The translations under genes and the position numbers were made by a program. Positions 1-7,846 of a stretch of DNA of 64,000 bases are shown piece after piece. Each line of letters begins with the position of its first letter. Within the stretch, counting starts at the first letter, position 1. The DNA is from Pelomonas sp047654805. GTDB taxonomy: Bacteria; Pseudomonadota; Gammaproteobacteria; Burkholderiales; Burkholderiaceae_C. Location: positions 3,720,001 through 3,784,000 of the forward strand of contig NZ_JASGIV010000001.1 of NCBI RefSeq assembly GCF_047654805.1, given 5' to 3'. The notes under the pieces were generated by a model. That model was not told the DNA's origin. It ran no database searches and saw only the letters and a list, made by a program, of their open reading frames with translations.

Positions 1-168
1 GAAGGGGCCCGCCTTGGCACGTTCTGGGTCGACATGGATCCACTGACGGTCCTCGGTGGCCTCGGCGAAGGCGTTGACGCGGGCCTGGTCAACCGTGATC
101 CAGTCGCTGTAGCCCAGGGGCTGGCCGATCAGTGCTTGCAGGTCGGCGAGTGTCTCGAAGATGCGCAT
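1..168 (-). CDS. MaoC-like dehydratase, N-terminal part (runs off window)
   Basis: This is a 56-codon N-terminal fragment read leftward from an ATG at 168 and cut by the window edge. It begins MRIFETLADLQALIGQ and continues through DWITVDQARVNAFAEATED and QWIHVDPERA. This is the usual start of MaoC-family (R)-hydratase or NodN-like proteins, where the segment after the aspartate-rich turn carries the hydratase H-V/H-x-D motif. Family members hydrate enoyl-CoA substrates. It diverges from the kefF gene across about 50 bp. Only the N-terminus is visible, so the family call is moderate and the substrate unknown. Confidence 0.7.
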   Translation of the reverse strand, partial: MRIFETLADLQALIGQPLGYSDWITVDQARVNAFAEATEDRQWIHVDPERAKAGPF

Positions 169-220
169 TCGGGTGGACCAGATGGGAGCTTGTCGTACGC
201 TCACGTTAATCTAGGTCGCC

Positions 221-877
221 ATGCCAGACAGTAGCCCCCGCGACATCCTCGTCCTCGCCGCCCACCCGGACCTGGCCCGCTCCAATGCCACCCGAGCCCT
301 GCTCGACGCTCTGCACGCCTCGCCGGCGGCTGGCCGCGTCGAACTGCGCGACCTCTACCGCCTCTACCCGGATTTCCACATCCACGTCGACTCCGAGCAG
401 AGCGCACTTGCCACTGCACGGCTGATCGTCATGCTGCACCCGATCTACTGGTACAGCATGCCGGCGCTGCAGAAACTCTGGCTGGACGAGGTGCTGCGCC
501 TGGGCTGGGCCTACGGCCCGGGTGGTACGGCGCTCAGCGGCAAGGACTTCTGGCTCGTCACGTCCACCGGCGGGGGCATGCCGAGCTACGCTCCCGGCGG
601 CCACAACCACCACCGCATGGAAGAGTTCCTGCTGCCCTACGAACAGTCCGTCAAGACCTGCGGCATGCGCTATCTGCCTCCTCAGGTCCTGCATGCCGCG
701 CATCGTGCCAGCGACGCCGAGATCGATGCCCATGCGCGGCTGTTCGTGGAACGCCTGACGCGCTATCCCGAATGGAGCCAGTCACTGGCAGTATCGGCGG
801 TTGGGGATGAGCGCGAGGTACCGCTGGACGAGCGACCGCCACTGTTTTCGCCGCTGGACGCTGGAGACGCCGAATGA
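221..877 (+). CDS. kefF: KefF-like NAD(P)H oxidoreductase, ancillary to KefC
   Basis: A 218-aa flavodoxin-fold quinone reductase-type protein. The early AHPDLARSNATRALLDAL segment and the HPIYWYSMPALQKLWLDEVL segment (about residues 73-92) are typical of KefF/KefG and NQO-like reductases. In other bacteria KefF is a cytoplasmic flavoprotein that binds and activates the glutathione-gated K+ efflux channel KefC in response to electrophiles. Its stop overlaps the start of the downstream kefC-type gene (ATGA), which supports the pairing. The start is the ATG just after a weak AGG. MdaB-type quinone reductase is the alternative, but the neighbour favours KefF. Confidence 0.88.
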   Translation: MPDSSPRDILVLAAHPDLARSNATRALLDALHASPAAGRVELRDLYRLYPDFHIHVDSEQSALATARLIVMLHPIYWYSMPALQKLWLDEVLRLGWAYGPGGTALSGKDFWLVTSTGGGMPSYAPGGHNHHRMEEFLLPYEQSVKTCGMRYLPPQVLHAAHRASDAEIDAHARLFVERLTRYPEWSQSLAVSAVGDEREVPLDERPPLFSPLDAGDAE

Positions 878-2721
878 GCCACGGCCAATGGCTGCTGCTA
901 CCCCTGACCCTGCTGGCCGCCGCTGTGCTAGCCGTGCCGCTGGCGCGCTACCTGCGGCTGGGCGCCATCCTGGGCTACCTCGTCGCCGGCCTGCTGGTCG
1001 GACCCGCCGTGCTGGGGCTGATCCCCGAGTCCAACTCCATCCCGGAGGTAGCGGAACTGGGCGTCGTGATGATGCTTTTCCTTGTAGGCCTGGAGCTGGA
1101 GCCCCGACGGCTGTGGGCGATGCGCCGGCCCATCTTCGGCTGGGGCAGCGTGCAGCTGCTGGGCTGCGCGGCGGCGCTGACGGCCGTGGGCATCGCGACG
1201 GGCCATGCCTGGCGGCAGTCGCTGGTCGTGGGACTCGCACTGGCGATGTCGTCGACCGCCGTCGCCCTGGCCGTGCTGGCCGAGCGCAACCTCGGGCGCA
1301 CGACGGCCGGCGAGAGCATCCTGTCCGTCGCACTGCTGCAGGACATCGCCGCCATCCCGGTGCTGGCGTTGGTGCCGGTGCTGGCGCTCAGCGGCGCGCA
1401 CGGCGAAGGCGACGGCCGTACCTGGTTGGCCGCGGCCAAAGCGGTGGGCGCTATCGTCACCATCATCTTCGGCGGCCGGCTGCTGCTGCGCCCCGCGCTG
1501 CGCTGGATCGCGCGCAGCAAGACGCCCGAGATCTTCACGGCCGCCGCGCTGCTGCTGGTGCTAGGTACGGCAGCACTGATGCAGCTGGTGGGCCTGTCCA
1601 TGGCGCTGGGCGCATTCCTCGCTGGCGTACTGCTGGCCGAGAGCGAATACCGACGCGAGCTGGAGACCGACCTGGAGCCTTTCAAGGGCCTGCTGATGGG
1701 CCTGTTCTTCATCGCCGTGGGCATGGGGCTGGACCTGCGCGCGGTCGCCGCCCAGCCGCTACTGGTGCTGACCACGCTGCTTGCGCTGCTGGCCTGCAAG
1801 ACAGTTGTGCTGGTCGCAATGGCCCGGCTGATGAAGATCCCGCTCGCCGAGCGGCCGGCCTTCGTCATCCTGCTGGCTCCGGGCGGCGAATTCGGCTTGG
1901 TCGTCTTCCAGCTCGCGCAGGGCGAAGGCATGCTCAGCGGTGCGCAGAATTCGGCGCTGGTGGCCGCCATCGCCCTGTCACTGGCGCTGACGCCGCTGCT
2001 GCTGACACTGGGCGACCGCCTGATGTCGCGCAAGCTTACACGGCTGGGTCAGCACAAGAAGCGGGCCGAGGCCCCACCCACGCCGTCGCCGATCATCCTG
2101 GCCGGCTGCGGCCGCTACGGCCAGATCATCGGCCGGCTGTTGCGCGCCAACGGGCTGCAGGCCACCGCACTGGACCACGACGCTGAGGCCATCGAGAGCC
2201 TGCGACGCTTCGGCTGGACGGTCTACTACGGCGACGCCACCCGGCTGGACCTTCTGCGCAGCGCCGGCGCCGAGACCGCGCGCATCCTCGTCATCGCCAT
2301 AGACGACATCGGCCAAAGCATCGAAATCGTCCGCCTGGCACGCCAGCATTTCCCGCAGCTCACTATCGTTGCGCGAGCCCGCAACGTACAGCACTACTAC
2401 CAGCTGCGCGAGCTGGGCGTAACCCACGTCGAACGAGAGACCTTCGAGTCGGCGCTGCTCAGCGCCCGCACGGTGTTGGCGCTCAGCGGCATGGAACCCG
2501 CCGCCGCGCGCCGCCAGGCCATGCGCTTTCGGCGCCACAACATTGAGCTACTGGAGAGCATGGTGCCGCTCCAGCGCGACGAGAACGCACTGATCGCCGC
2601 CGCCAAACGCGGTCTGCAGCAGTTCGAGGAGCTGATTGCCGCGGAGCGCGCTGCCGAAAGCTACTACCGCGGCAAGCGCACCAGTTGGGACGGCAAGCAA
2701 GACGCTGAACCCCACGCCTGA
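874..2721 (+). CDS. kefC: Glutathione-regulated K+/H+ antiporter, CPA2 family
   Basis: A 615-aa protein with about 12 hydrophobic membrane segments in residues 5-390 (Na+/H+ exchanger fold). A cytoplasmic Rossmann TrkA-N/RCK domain from about residue 405 opens with ILAGCGRYGQIIGRLL, the GxGxxG nucleotide loop. The membrane part holds GLELEPRRLWAMRRPIFGWG and LLQDIAAIPVLAL, typical of KefB/KefC. The family exports K+ with proton uptake and is held closed by glutathione and opened by glutathione adducts, protecting against electrophiles. It is translationally coupled to the upstream kefF-like gene by an ATGA overlap. KefB and KefC cannot be told apart with certainty; the ancillary gene order suits KefFC. 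Confidence 0.9.
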   Translation: MSHGQWLLLPLTLLAAAVLAVPLARYLRLGAILGYLVAGLLVGPAVLGLIPESNSIPEVAELGVVMMLFLVGLELEPRRLWAMRRPIFGWGSVQLLGCAAALTAVGIATGHAWRQSLVVGLALAMSSTAVALAVLAERNLGRTTAGESILSVALLQDIAAIPVLALVPVLALSGAHGEGDGRTWLAAAKAVGAIVTIIFGGRLLLRPALRWIARSKTPEIFTAAALLLVLGTAALMQLVGLSMALGAFLAGVLLAESEYRRELETDLEPFKGLLMGLFFIAVGMGLDLRAVAAQPLLVLTTLLALLACKTVVLVAMARLMKIPLAERPAFVILLAPGGEFGLVVFQLAQGEGMLSGAQNSALVAAIALSLALTPLLLTLGDRLMSRKLTRLGQHKKRAEAPPTPSPIILAGCGRYGQIIGRLLRANGLQATALDHDAEAIESLRRFGWTVYYGDATRLDLLRSAGAETARILVIAIDDIGQSIEIVRLARQHFPQLTIVARARNVQHYYQLRELGVTHVERETFESALLSARTVLALSGMEPAAARRQAMRFRRHNIELLESMVPLQRDENALIAAAKRGLQQFEELIAAERAAESYYRGKRTSWDGKQDAEPHA

Positions 2722-2752
2722 ATGTCAGGACCCAGGCGGCGACAATCGCGCC

Positions 2753-3184
2753 ATGTTCGCTCCGTCCCAGCTCGAAGTCCGGCGCTTCTTCTGCGCCACC
2801 TACCGCAAATGGCGCGACGGCGCGCCGCTGATCCCGATGGAGGCCATCGCCGCGGACTGGATCGCAGAGCATCCCGAATACCACGACGAACTTGCCGACG
2901 AGGGTGCCGCGCTGGAAAAGGTCTACACGGTGGAGGAGGGTCGCACCAACCCATTCCTACACCTGTCCATGCACCTGACGATCACGGAACAACACGCCAT
3001 CGACCAACCCTCGGGCATACGCCAGGCCGTGGACCTGCTGGCCGCCCGGCGCAACTCCCGTCACGAGGCTCACCACGTGGCCATGGAGGCCCTGGGCGAG
3101 ATGATCTGGGCGTCGCAGCGCAGCGGGCTGCCGCCGGACGGCCACACCTACTTGGACAAGGTACGTCAGGCAGCCACCCGCTGA
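2753..3184 (+). CDS. DUF1841 family protein
   Basis: A 143-aa cytoplasmic protein. I chose the ATG at 2753 because the conserved part of the family begins there (MFAPSQLEVRRFF) and the upstream in-frame extension looks non-coding. Recognisable blocks are NPFLHLSMHLTITEQ and RHEAHHVAMEALGEMIW, with several histidines. Proteins of this family are common in betaproteobacteria and have no established function. It is followed closely by a bidirectional terminator shared with the converging flgN gene, so it is transcriptionally separate from the flagellar genes. Confidence 0.85.
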   Translation: MFAPSQLEVRRFFCATYRKWRDGAPLIPMEAIAADWIAEHPEYHDELADEGAALEKVYTVEEGRTNPFLHLSMHLTITEQHAIDQPSGIRQAVDLLAARRNSRHEAHHVAMEALGEMIWASQRSGLPPDGHTYLDKVRQAATR

Positions 3185-3200
3185 ACGGGCGACGGATGCA

Positions 3201-3226
3201 AAAAAGCCACCCGCGGGTGGCTTTTT
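3201..3226. terminator. Bidirectional rho-independent terminator between DUF1841 and flgN
   Basis: A perfect 26-nt palindrome with arms AAAAAGCCACCCG and CGGGTGGCTTTTT. The GC-rich core is flanked by an A-run on one side and a T-run on the other, so it can end transcription in both directions. It lies between the convergent DUF1841 and flgN stop codons, where such a terminator is expected. Confidence 0.9.
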
Positions 3227-3241
3227 CAATGGCGGTGGCCG

Positions 3242-3631
3242 TCAGGCCTGGAAGCTGCCGCCCAGGCTGCGGCGCTCGGCCTTGCCGCCGGCCCCATACA
3301 GGCCGGTGGGCTCGCTCGGGATCAGCACATCCAGCGCGCGGTCCAACGAGGCATTGCCGCGGGCGAGGGTTTCTCGCTGGGCAGCCAGCAGGCCACCGGC
3401 GCGCACCAGTCGGTTGCGCAAAGCGGGCGGCACACTGCCGGTACGGGCGGCTTCGCTGAAGCTCTGCACGGCGCGGGCCAGGTGCTGGTGCAGCTCGGCC
3501 GCATGCTGCTCGATGGCGGAGGCATCGCGACGCGCCAGGGCGTCGCCCAGTTGGTTCAGCGCCGCCTCGACGGCCAGCAGGGGCTGTTCGAGTTCGGGGC
3601 CGAGCGGAGTGGACGAGACGGTGGCAGTCAT
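3242..3631 (-). CDS. flgN: FlgN-like flagellar export chaperone
   Basis: A 129-aa, mostly helical protein immediately downstream of flgM (4-nt gap). The sequence has the heptad-like helices expected of FlgN, for example LEQPLLAVEAALNQLGDALA and LVRAGGLLAAQRETLARG. FlgN is the cytoplasmic export chaperone for the hook-filament junction proteins FlgK and FlgL. FlgN proteins diverge strongly, so the call rests on length, helical character and the conserved flgA-flgM-flgN order. The gene ends at a bidirectional terminator. Confidence 0.75.
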   Translation of the reverse strand: MTATVSSTPLGPELEQPLLAVEAALNQLGDALARRDASAIEQHAAELHQHLARAVQSFSEAARTGSVPPALRNRLVRAGGLLAAQRETLARGNASLDRALDVLIPSEPTGLYGAGGKAERRSLGGSFQA

Positions 3632-3635
3632 GGAT

Positions 3636-3962
3636 TCAGTGCTTGTTGGCGCGCGCGCTCACCAATTCTTGCGCATTTGCGACCAGTTTGTCCGCGATGG
3701 CGTTCGCGTTGACCGTGAACTTGCCCTCACTGATCGCCTTGGAGATGCGTTCGACCTTGGCGGCGTCGAAGCTGCCGTCATCGCCACCCGAGCTGGCGGC
3801 GAGCTTGGCGGTGCTGGAAAGTGCGACCTGAGTGCTGGCCGCCGGTGTGGACGTCTGGCGAACGATGTCGTTGGTGCCGGAGACCTCGGGCTTGCGCGCG
3901 GCGGGACGCTGCTCGACCTTGGCCGGGCCGGCGCTTCCTTCAGGGCTGTTACCGATTTTCAT
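3636..3962 (-). CDS. flgM: FlgM, anti-sigma-28 factor
   Basis: A 108-aa small, polar, Ser/Thr-rich protein starting MKIGNSPEGSAG. The C-terminal half FDAAKVERISKAISEGKFTV, followed by NANAIADKLV, is the FliA-binding region of FlgM. FlgM holds FliA inactive until the hook-basal body is complete and is then exported through it. The start at 3962 is preceded by GGAG. A sigma-28 promoter lies about 60 nt upstream, so the gene can be read both from flgA and from its own FliA-dependent start, as in enterics. Confidence 0.93.
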   Translation of the reverse strand: MKIGNSPEGSAGPAKVEQRPAARKPEVSGTNDIVRQTSTPAASTQVALSSTAKLAASSGGDDGSFDAAKVERISKAISEGKFTVNANAIADKLVANAQELVSARANKH

Positions 3963-4022
3963 GAGCTTCTCCAGGGTGCGGGGACGGGCCCCGCTGGGGG
4001 CATTGCGAGGGAGTTTCCTCCT

Positions 4023-4049
4023 GTATCGGCCCCTGACCCGGGAACTTGA
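4023..4049 (-). promoter_or_regulatory. Sigma-28 (FliA) promoter for flgM-flgN
   Basis: Read leftward, the element is TCAAGTTC, an 11-nt spacer, then GCCGATAC. The enterobacterial FliA consensus is TAAAGTTT-N11-GCCGATAA. It sits in the flgA-flgM gap about 60 nt before the flgM ATG. Both half-sites and the spacing fit, making this one of the best sigma-28 matches in the window. Confidence 0.88.
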
Positions 4050-4101
4050 GCGGGAACTGGCGGTTTTTTCCACCCAGTTCCGGCGATTCGTGGCGCTTTG
4101 C

Positions 4102-4797
4102 TCACAGCGCAAGCTCCACCCGGCGCTCGGCGACAGCTCGACCGCTGACCACGCGGCCACTCTCGAAGCGAACGCGCACCTCCTGGCCCTCGATGCCCGC
4201 GGACATGGCCTGGGCCTCCGCGGCCACCGCAAACCCCGCTCCGACAGCCAGCACCTGCACCGTTTCGCCGGCCGCAAACCACTGGCGGGACTTCAGCGCC
4301 GGTGCCCGCACTGCCTCGGCGGCTGCCAGCGGGCGCGCCAGGGTACGGCCGACCAATTGGGCCGGATCGGTGAAAACGGCGCCTGGCTCGGCGGCAATGT
4401 CGATATCGGCCATCGCCAGCTGCTCCTGAGACAGGTTCACGCCAGCGGGCAGCGGGCCGCTGGCCACGACGGCGCGGCCGAAGACGGCCACCCGTACCGG
4501 CAGGGTCACGTTCCAGCGCGCAGTGCCGTCAGTGCAGCGCAGGCCGATGCGGCTCCTGCCCCAGACGGCCATGCCGGGCGGCAGATAGGGCTGGACCTGT
4601 CGGCAGGGCGCCAAGCGCAGGCGTGCATCCAGCGCACCGATCTCGACGGAAACACGGGTGTTGGGCGGCGCGGTGGCGCTGGCGGCCGTCTCGGCCAGAA
4701 CGCGCACACGCTCCAGCAGCGCCGGGTCGAGCACGGTCTGCGCCCGGGGCGCACCGGCGGCGAGCAGGCAGACGAGGAGCAGGGCGACACGCAGCAT
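4102..4797 (-). CDS. flgA: FlgA, P-ring assembly chaperone
   Basis: A 231-aa protein from the ATG at 4797, chosen because it opens a signal peptide (MLRVALLLVCLLAAGAPRAQ). The mature part ends in the SAF-type domain with GVNLSQEQLAMADIDIAAEP and LVGRTLARPLAAAEAVR. FlgA is a periplasmic chaperone that helps FlgI assemble the P ring in the peptidoglycan layer. It diverges from flgB and is followed by flgM and flgN in the same direction. A longer reading frame upstream lacks signal-peptide character at its start and was not used. Confidence 0.93.
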   Translation of the reverse strand: MLRVALLLVCLLAAGAPRAQTVLDPALLERVRVLAETAASATAPPNTRVSVEIGALDARLRLAPCRQVQPYLPPGMAVWGRSRIGLRCTDGTARWNVTLPVRVAVFGRAVVASGPLPAGVNLSQEQLAMADIDIAAEPGAVFTDPAQLVGRTLARPLAAAEAVRAPALKSRQWFAAGETVQVLAVGAGFAVAAEAQAMSAGIEGQEVRVRFESGRVVSGRAVAERRVELAL

Positions 4798-4807
4798 GGT
4801 CGCCACT

Positions 4808-4832
4808 CTAGGGACGGGATCCCCTTCCCTAG
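4808..4832. promoter_or_regulatory. 25-bp near-perfect palindrome in the flgA-flgB divergent region
   Basis: The arms CTAGGGA and TCCCTAG flank an inner GGG...CCC pair. Ten of 11 positions per arm can pair around an ATC centre. It lies 11 nt from the flgA start, between two divergent flagellar operons that should answer to FlhDC. It could be an operator or an RNA hairpin in the flgA leader. No FlhDC box could be assigned with confidence. Confidence 0.45.
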
Positions 4833-4943
4833 GCCCGAATTGAGCTGCTTTGCCCCCGCTAATCCCGCTCATGTTTTCGGTGCCGGTTCAGACAATTTGC
4901 GCAAGGAGCCATCCCGGCTTCACCCCTCGACAGAGGCCCGCTG

Positions 4944-5357
4944 ATGTTGAACCGAATCACCGACACGCTGAATTTCCAGACCCAGGCGCTGACGCTGCGG
5001 GCGGAGCGTCAGCGCCTGCTCGCCAGCAACATCGCGAATGCCGACACGCCGGGCTACCAGGCCCGTGACATCAACTTCGCCAAGGCGCTGCGCGAAGCCA
5101 CTGGTGAGATCGGCACGCCCGGCGCGCTGCAGGCAACGCAGCGCGGCCACCTGACTCCGCTGGCCGGCGCGCGCGGCGAAAGCGGCAAGGACTATGCGCT
5201 GCAGTCCCAGACCAGCCTGGACAGCAATGGCGTCGACATGGACCGCGAGCGCGCCAGCTTCGCAGACAACTCGGTGAAGTACGAAGCGACTCTGCGCTTC
5301 ATCAATGGCTCGGTGCGCACGGCGCTGGACGCGATGAAGTCGCACAACCAAGCCTGA
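4944..5357 (+). CDS. flgB: FlgB, proximal rod protein
   Basis: A 137-aa rod protein and first gene of the rightward flgBCDEFGH operon. The N-terminal block LLASNIANADTPGYQARDIN is the conserved axial-protein motif (ANxxTPGY). The C-terminal helix around VKYEATLRFINGSVRTAL is the matching D0 strand. FlgB sits at the base of the rod and is exported by the flagellar type III system without a signal peptide. The length is normal for the family. The promoter should lie in the 146-bp gap to flgA, but no clear -10/-35 pair stands out. Confidence 0.95.
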   Translation: MLNRITDTLNFQTQALTLRAERQRLLASNIANADTPGYQARDINFAKALREATGEIGTPGALQATQRGHLTPLAGARGESGKDYALQSQTSLDSNGVDMDRERASFADNSVKYEATLRFINGSVRTALDAMKSHNQA

Positions 5358-5373
5358 GCGGGAGTAGGCGGCC

Positions 5374-5790
5374 ATGTCGATGTTTCAGATCTTCAACGTC
5401 TCTGGCAGCGCGGTCAGCGCGCAGAGCCAGCGGCTCAACGTGGTGGCCAGCAACCTGGCCAACGCCGATACGGTGGCAGGCCCGGACGGCCAAGCCTACA
5501 AGGCGCGCCAGGTCGTCTTCCAGACCCAGCTGATGGGCGCGGGCAACGACAGCGGCAATGCCGGCGTGCGCGTGACCAATGTGACCGAGGACCAGACACC
5601 GGGCCGCCGCGTGCACGATCCCAAGCATCCGCAGGCCGACGCCGACGGCTACGTGACCTACTCCAACGTGAACCCGGTAGAAGAGATGGTCAACATGATC
5701 TCGGCCTCACGCTCCTACCAGAACAACATCGAAGTCATGAGCACGGCCAAGAGCCTGCTGCTCAAGACGCTGCAACTGGGCCAGTCCTGA
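5374..5790 (+). CDS. flgC: FlgC, proximal rod protein
   Basis: A 138-aa rod protein beginning MSMFQIFNVSGSAVSAQSQR, with the axial motif VVASNLANADT and the closing EEMVNMISASRSYQNNIEV block typical of FlgC. It polymerises with FlgB and FlgF in the proximal rod. It lies 16 nt after flgB and 14 nt before flgD in the same operon. Its length matches the family. Confidence 0.96.
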   Translation: MSMFQIFNVSGSAVSAQSQRLNVVASNLANADTVAGPDGQAYKARQVVFQTQLMGAGNDSGNAGVRVTNVTEDQTPGRRVHDPKHPQADADGYVTYSNVNPVEEMVNMISASRSYQNNIEVMSTAKSLLLKTLQLGQS

Positions 5791-5804
5791 GCCTGAGGTA
5801 AGTC

Positions 5805-6443
5805 ATGGACGTCTCCGCCATCAACAGCACCGCCTCGTCGAACACGACCGCGGCGAAGAACGCAGCCGACACGCAGGACCGCTTCCTGAAGCTGCTCGTC
5901 GCGCAGATGAACAACCAGGATCCGCTCAACCCCATGGACAACGCCCAGGTGACGAGCCAGATGGCGCAGATCCAGCAGGTCACATCGCTGTCCACGCTGG
6001 ACACCAGCATCAAGAACCTGGGTCTGCAGCTGGGCCAGATGCAGGCCATGCAGTCCATCTCTCTGGTGGGCCGCGAGGTCAGCGTGCCGGGCAACCAGAT
6101 CCAGGTCGTCAACGGCGTGGCCGGTGCCAGCTACGAGCTGGACGGCGCGGCCCAGACCGTCAAGCTGGAGATTCTCGGCCCGGCCGGCAACGTCATCGAC
6201 ACGCAGCAGCTCGGCGCCCAGGGTTCTGGACGCCAGACCTTCACGTGGAACGCCAACAACCTCGTCGCCGAGGGCACAGAAGTGAAGTACCGCATCACCG
6301 CCCTCAACGGCACGGCAGCGGTCAACTCGACGACCTACGCCCACGACAAGGTCAGCGCGGTCTACAGCGACAGCGGCAACCTGATGCTCGAGCTCGAGCG
6401 CCTGGGTCCCGTGAACTACGCCACCGTCTCGTCCGTCAACTGA
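5805..6443 (+). CDS. flgD: FlgD, hook-cap scaffold
   Basis: A 212-aa protein. The N-terminal DRFLKLLVAQMNNQDPLNPM motif is diagnostic of FlgD, and MAQIQQVTSLSTLDTSIKNL follows. The central Ig-like/tudor part runs through GREVSVPGNQIQVVNGVAG to the end. FlgD caps the growing hook and is discarded when the hook is complete. The gene sits between flgC and flgE as usual. A short Ser/Thr-rich leader (residues 5-15) is the export-signal region. Confidence 0.95.
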   Translation: MDVSAINSTASSNTTAAKNAADTQDRFLKLLVAQMNNQDPLNPMDNAQVTSQMAQIQQVTSLSTLDTSIKNLGLQLGQMQAMQSISLVGREVSVPGNQIQVVNGVAGASYELDGAAQTVKLEILGPAGNVIDTQQLGAQGSGRQTFTWNANNLVAEGTEVKYRITALNGTAAVNSTTYAHDKVSAVYSDSGNLMLELERLGPVNYATVSSVN

Positions 6444-6482
6444 CGCATCCCCTTCACCCCGCACGACAGCAAGGACTCCCCC

Positions 6483-7817
6483 ATGAGCTTCCAGCAAGGC
6501 CTCTCCGGGCTCAACTCCGCATCCAGGAACCTCGACGTCATCGGCAACAACATTGCCAACTCGGGCACCTACGGCGCCAAGAGCTCCCGGGCCGAGTTCG
6601 CCGATGTCTACGCGGCCTCGCTGAACGGCGCCGGCACGAACCAGATCGGCATCGGCACCAGCCTGCAGACGGTGGCCCAGCAGTTCAGCCAAGGCAACAT
6701 CACCACGACCGAGAACCCGATGGACCTCGCCATCAATGGCGGCGGCTTCTTCCAGCTCAGCGACGGCACAAACCCGATCCGCTACAGCCGCAACGGCCAG
6801 TTCAAGGTCAGCAAGGACGGCTTCGTGGTCAACAACGACGGCCTCAAGCTGATGGGCTATCCGGCCAACGGTGCCGGCGTCATCCAGCCTGGCACGGCCC
6901 AGCCGCTGCAGTTGCCCACGGGCGGCATCCCGCCGGCAGTGACCACCAGCCTGAATATGGAGTTCAACCTCGACTCGCGGTTGAAGACGACGTCCCCCGC
7001 CGCCGGTGGCACGGGCATCGACCTGCAGGACTCGACCACCTACAACAACGCCACGTCCATGACCGTCTACGACGCCAAGGGCCAGGACGTGGCCGTCACC
7101 TTCTATTTCCAGAAGGGCGCTACCGCCGCCAACGGCGCCGACACCTGGTACATCTACGCAACGGCCAACGGCACCCCCTTCAGCACCGATGCCAGCGGCG
7201 CCCCGATCACGTTGGATGCCAACGGCAACCCGACCACGCCCTACACGACCATCACCTTCCCGCCGTCGGGCGGTGCACCCGACAGCATCGCCGGTTCGAC
7301 CACCACGCCGCCCGGCGCCATCACGATGGACATCCCCGCAGGCGTCAGCAGCCGGGGCAACTCGACGCTGCCCATCGCCGGCATCCAGCTCGACCTGACC
7401 AAGATCAGCGAGAACGGCAGCAGCTTCGCCGTGACCGCATTGACCCAGGACGGCTATGCGCCGGGCCAGCTCACCGGCATCCAGGTCGCTAACGACGGCA
7501 CGGTGCTGGCCCGTTACTCCAACGGCCAGAGCAAGCCGGCCGGCCAGGTCGAGCTGGCCAACTTCCGCAACCCGCAGGGCCTGCAGGCGCTTGGCGGCAA
7601 CATGTGGATCCGCACCGTCGCGTCGGGCGACGCCGTCGTCGGCGTGCCGGGCGACGGCAACATGGGTGCACTGCAGTCCGGTGCGCTGGAGGAAAGCAAC
7701 GTCGACATCACGGCCGAACTGGTCAACATGGTCACCGCACAGCGCGCCTATCAGGCCAACGCGCAGACCATCAAGACGCAGGACCAGGTCATGCAGACCA
7801 TCGTCAACCTCCGTTGA
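6483..7817 (+). CDS. flgE: FlgE, hook protein
   Basis: A 444-aa axial protein starting MSFQQGLSGLNSASRNLDVI, with GNNIANSGTYGAKSSRAEF in place of the rod motif, as is typical for FlgE. The C-terminus QRAYQANAQTIKTQDQVMQT is the conserved FlgE/FlgG helix. It forms the flexible hook between rod and filament. It is somewhat longer than the roughly 400-aa enteric protein because of a larger central D2 part around residues 150-300. It follows flgD after a 39-nt gap that contains AAGGA. Confidence 0.96.
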   Translation: MSFQQGLSGLNSASRNLDVIGNNIANSGTYGAKSSRAEFADVYAASLNGAGTNQIGIGTSLQTVAQQFSQGNITTTENPMDLAINGGGFFQLSDGTNPIRYSRNGQFKVSKDGFVVNNDGLKLMGYPANGAGVIQPGTAQPLQLPTGGIPPAVTTSLNMEFNLDSRLKTTSPAAGGTGIDLQDSTTYNNATSMTVYDAKGQDVAVTFYFQKGATAANGADTWYIYATANGTPFSTDASGAPITLDANGNPTTPYTTITFPPSGGAPDSIAGSTTTPPGAITMDIPAGVSSRGNSTLPIAGIQLDLTKISENGSSFAVTALTQDGYAPGQLTGIQVANDGTVLARYSNGQSKPAGQVELANFRNPQGLQALGGNMWIRTVASGDAVVGVPGDGNMGALQSGALEESNVDITAELVNMVTAQRAYQANAQTIKTQDQVMQTIVNLR

Positions 7818-7846
7818 TGACACGCGACTGAAGACGAGGACGCGCG

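Noticed and set aside
801..2186. A 461-codon plus-strand frame overlapping kefC
   Set aside because: It is Arg/Ala/Gly/Pro-rich, lies in a different frame from a clear transporter, and has no recognisable motif.
5464..5471. GCCGATAC inside flgC, a FliA -10 look-alike
   Set aside because: There is no TCAAG or TAAAG at the right distance, and it lies inside a conserved coding motif.
5715..7823. A 702-codon open frame antisense to flgD and flgE
   Set aside because: It is a high-GC shadow of two well-defined flagellar genes. The translation is Gly/Val/Arg/His-rich without domain character, and no start signal is seen.
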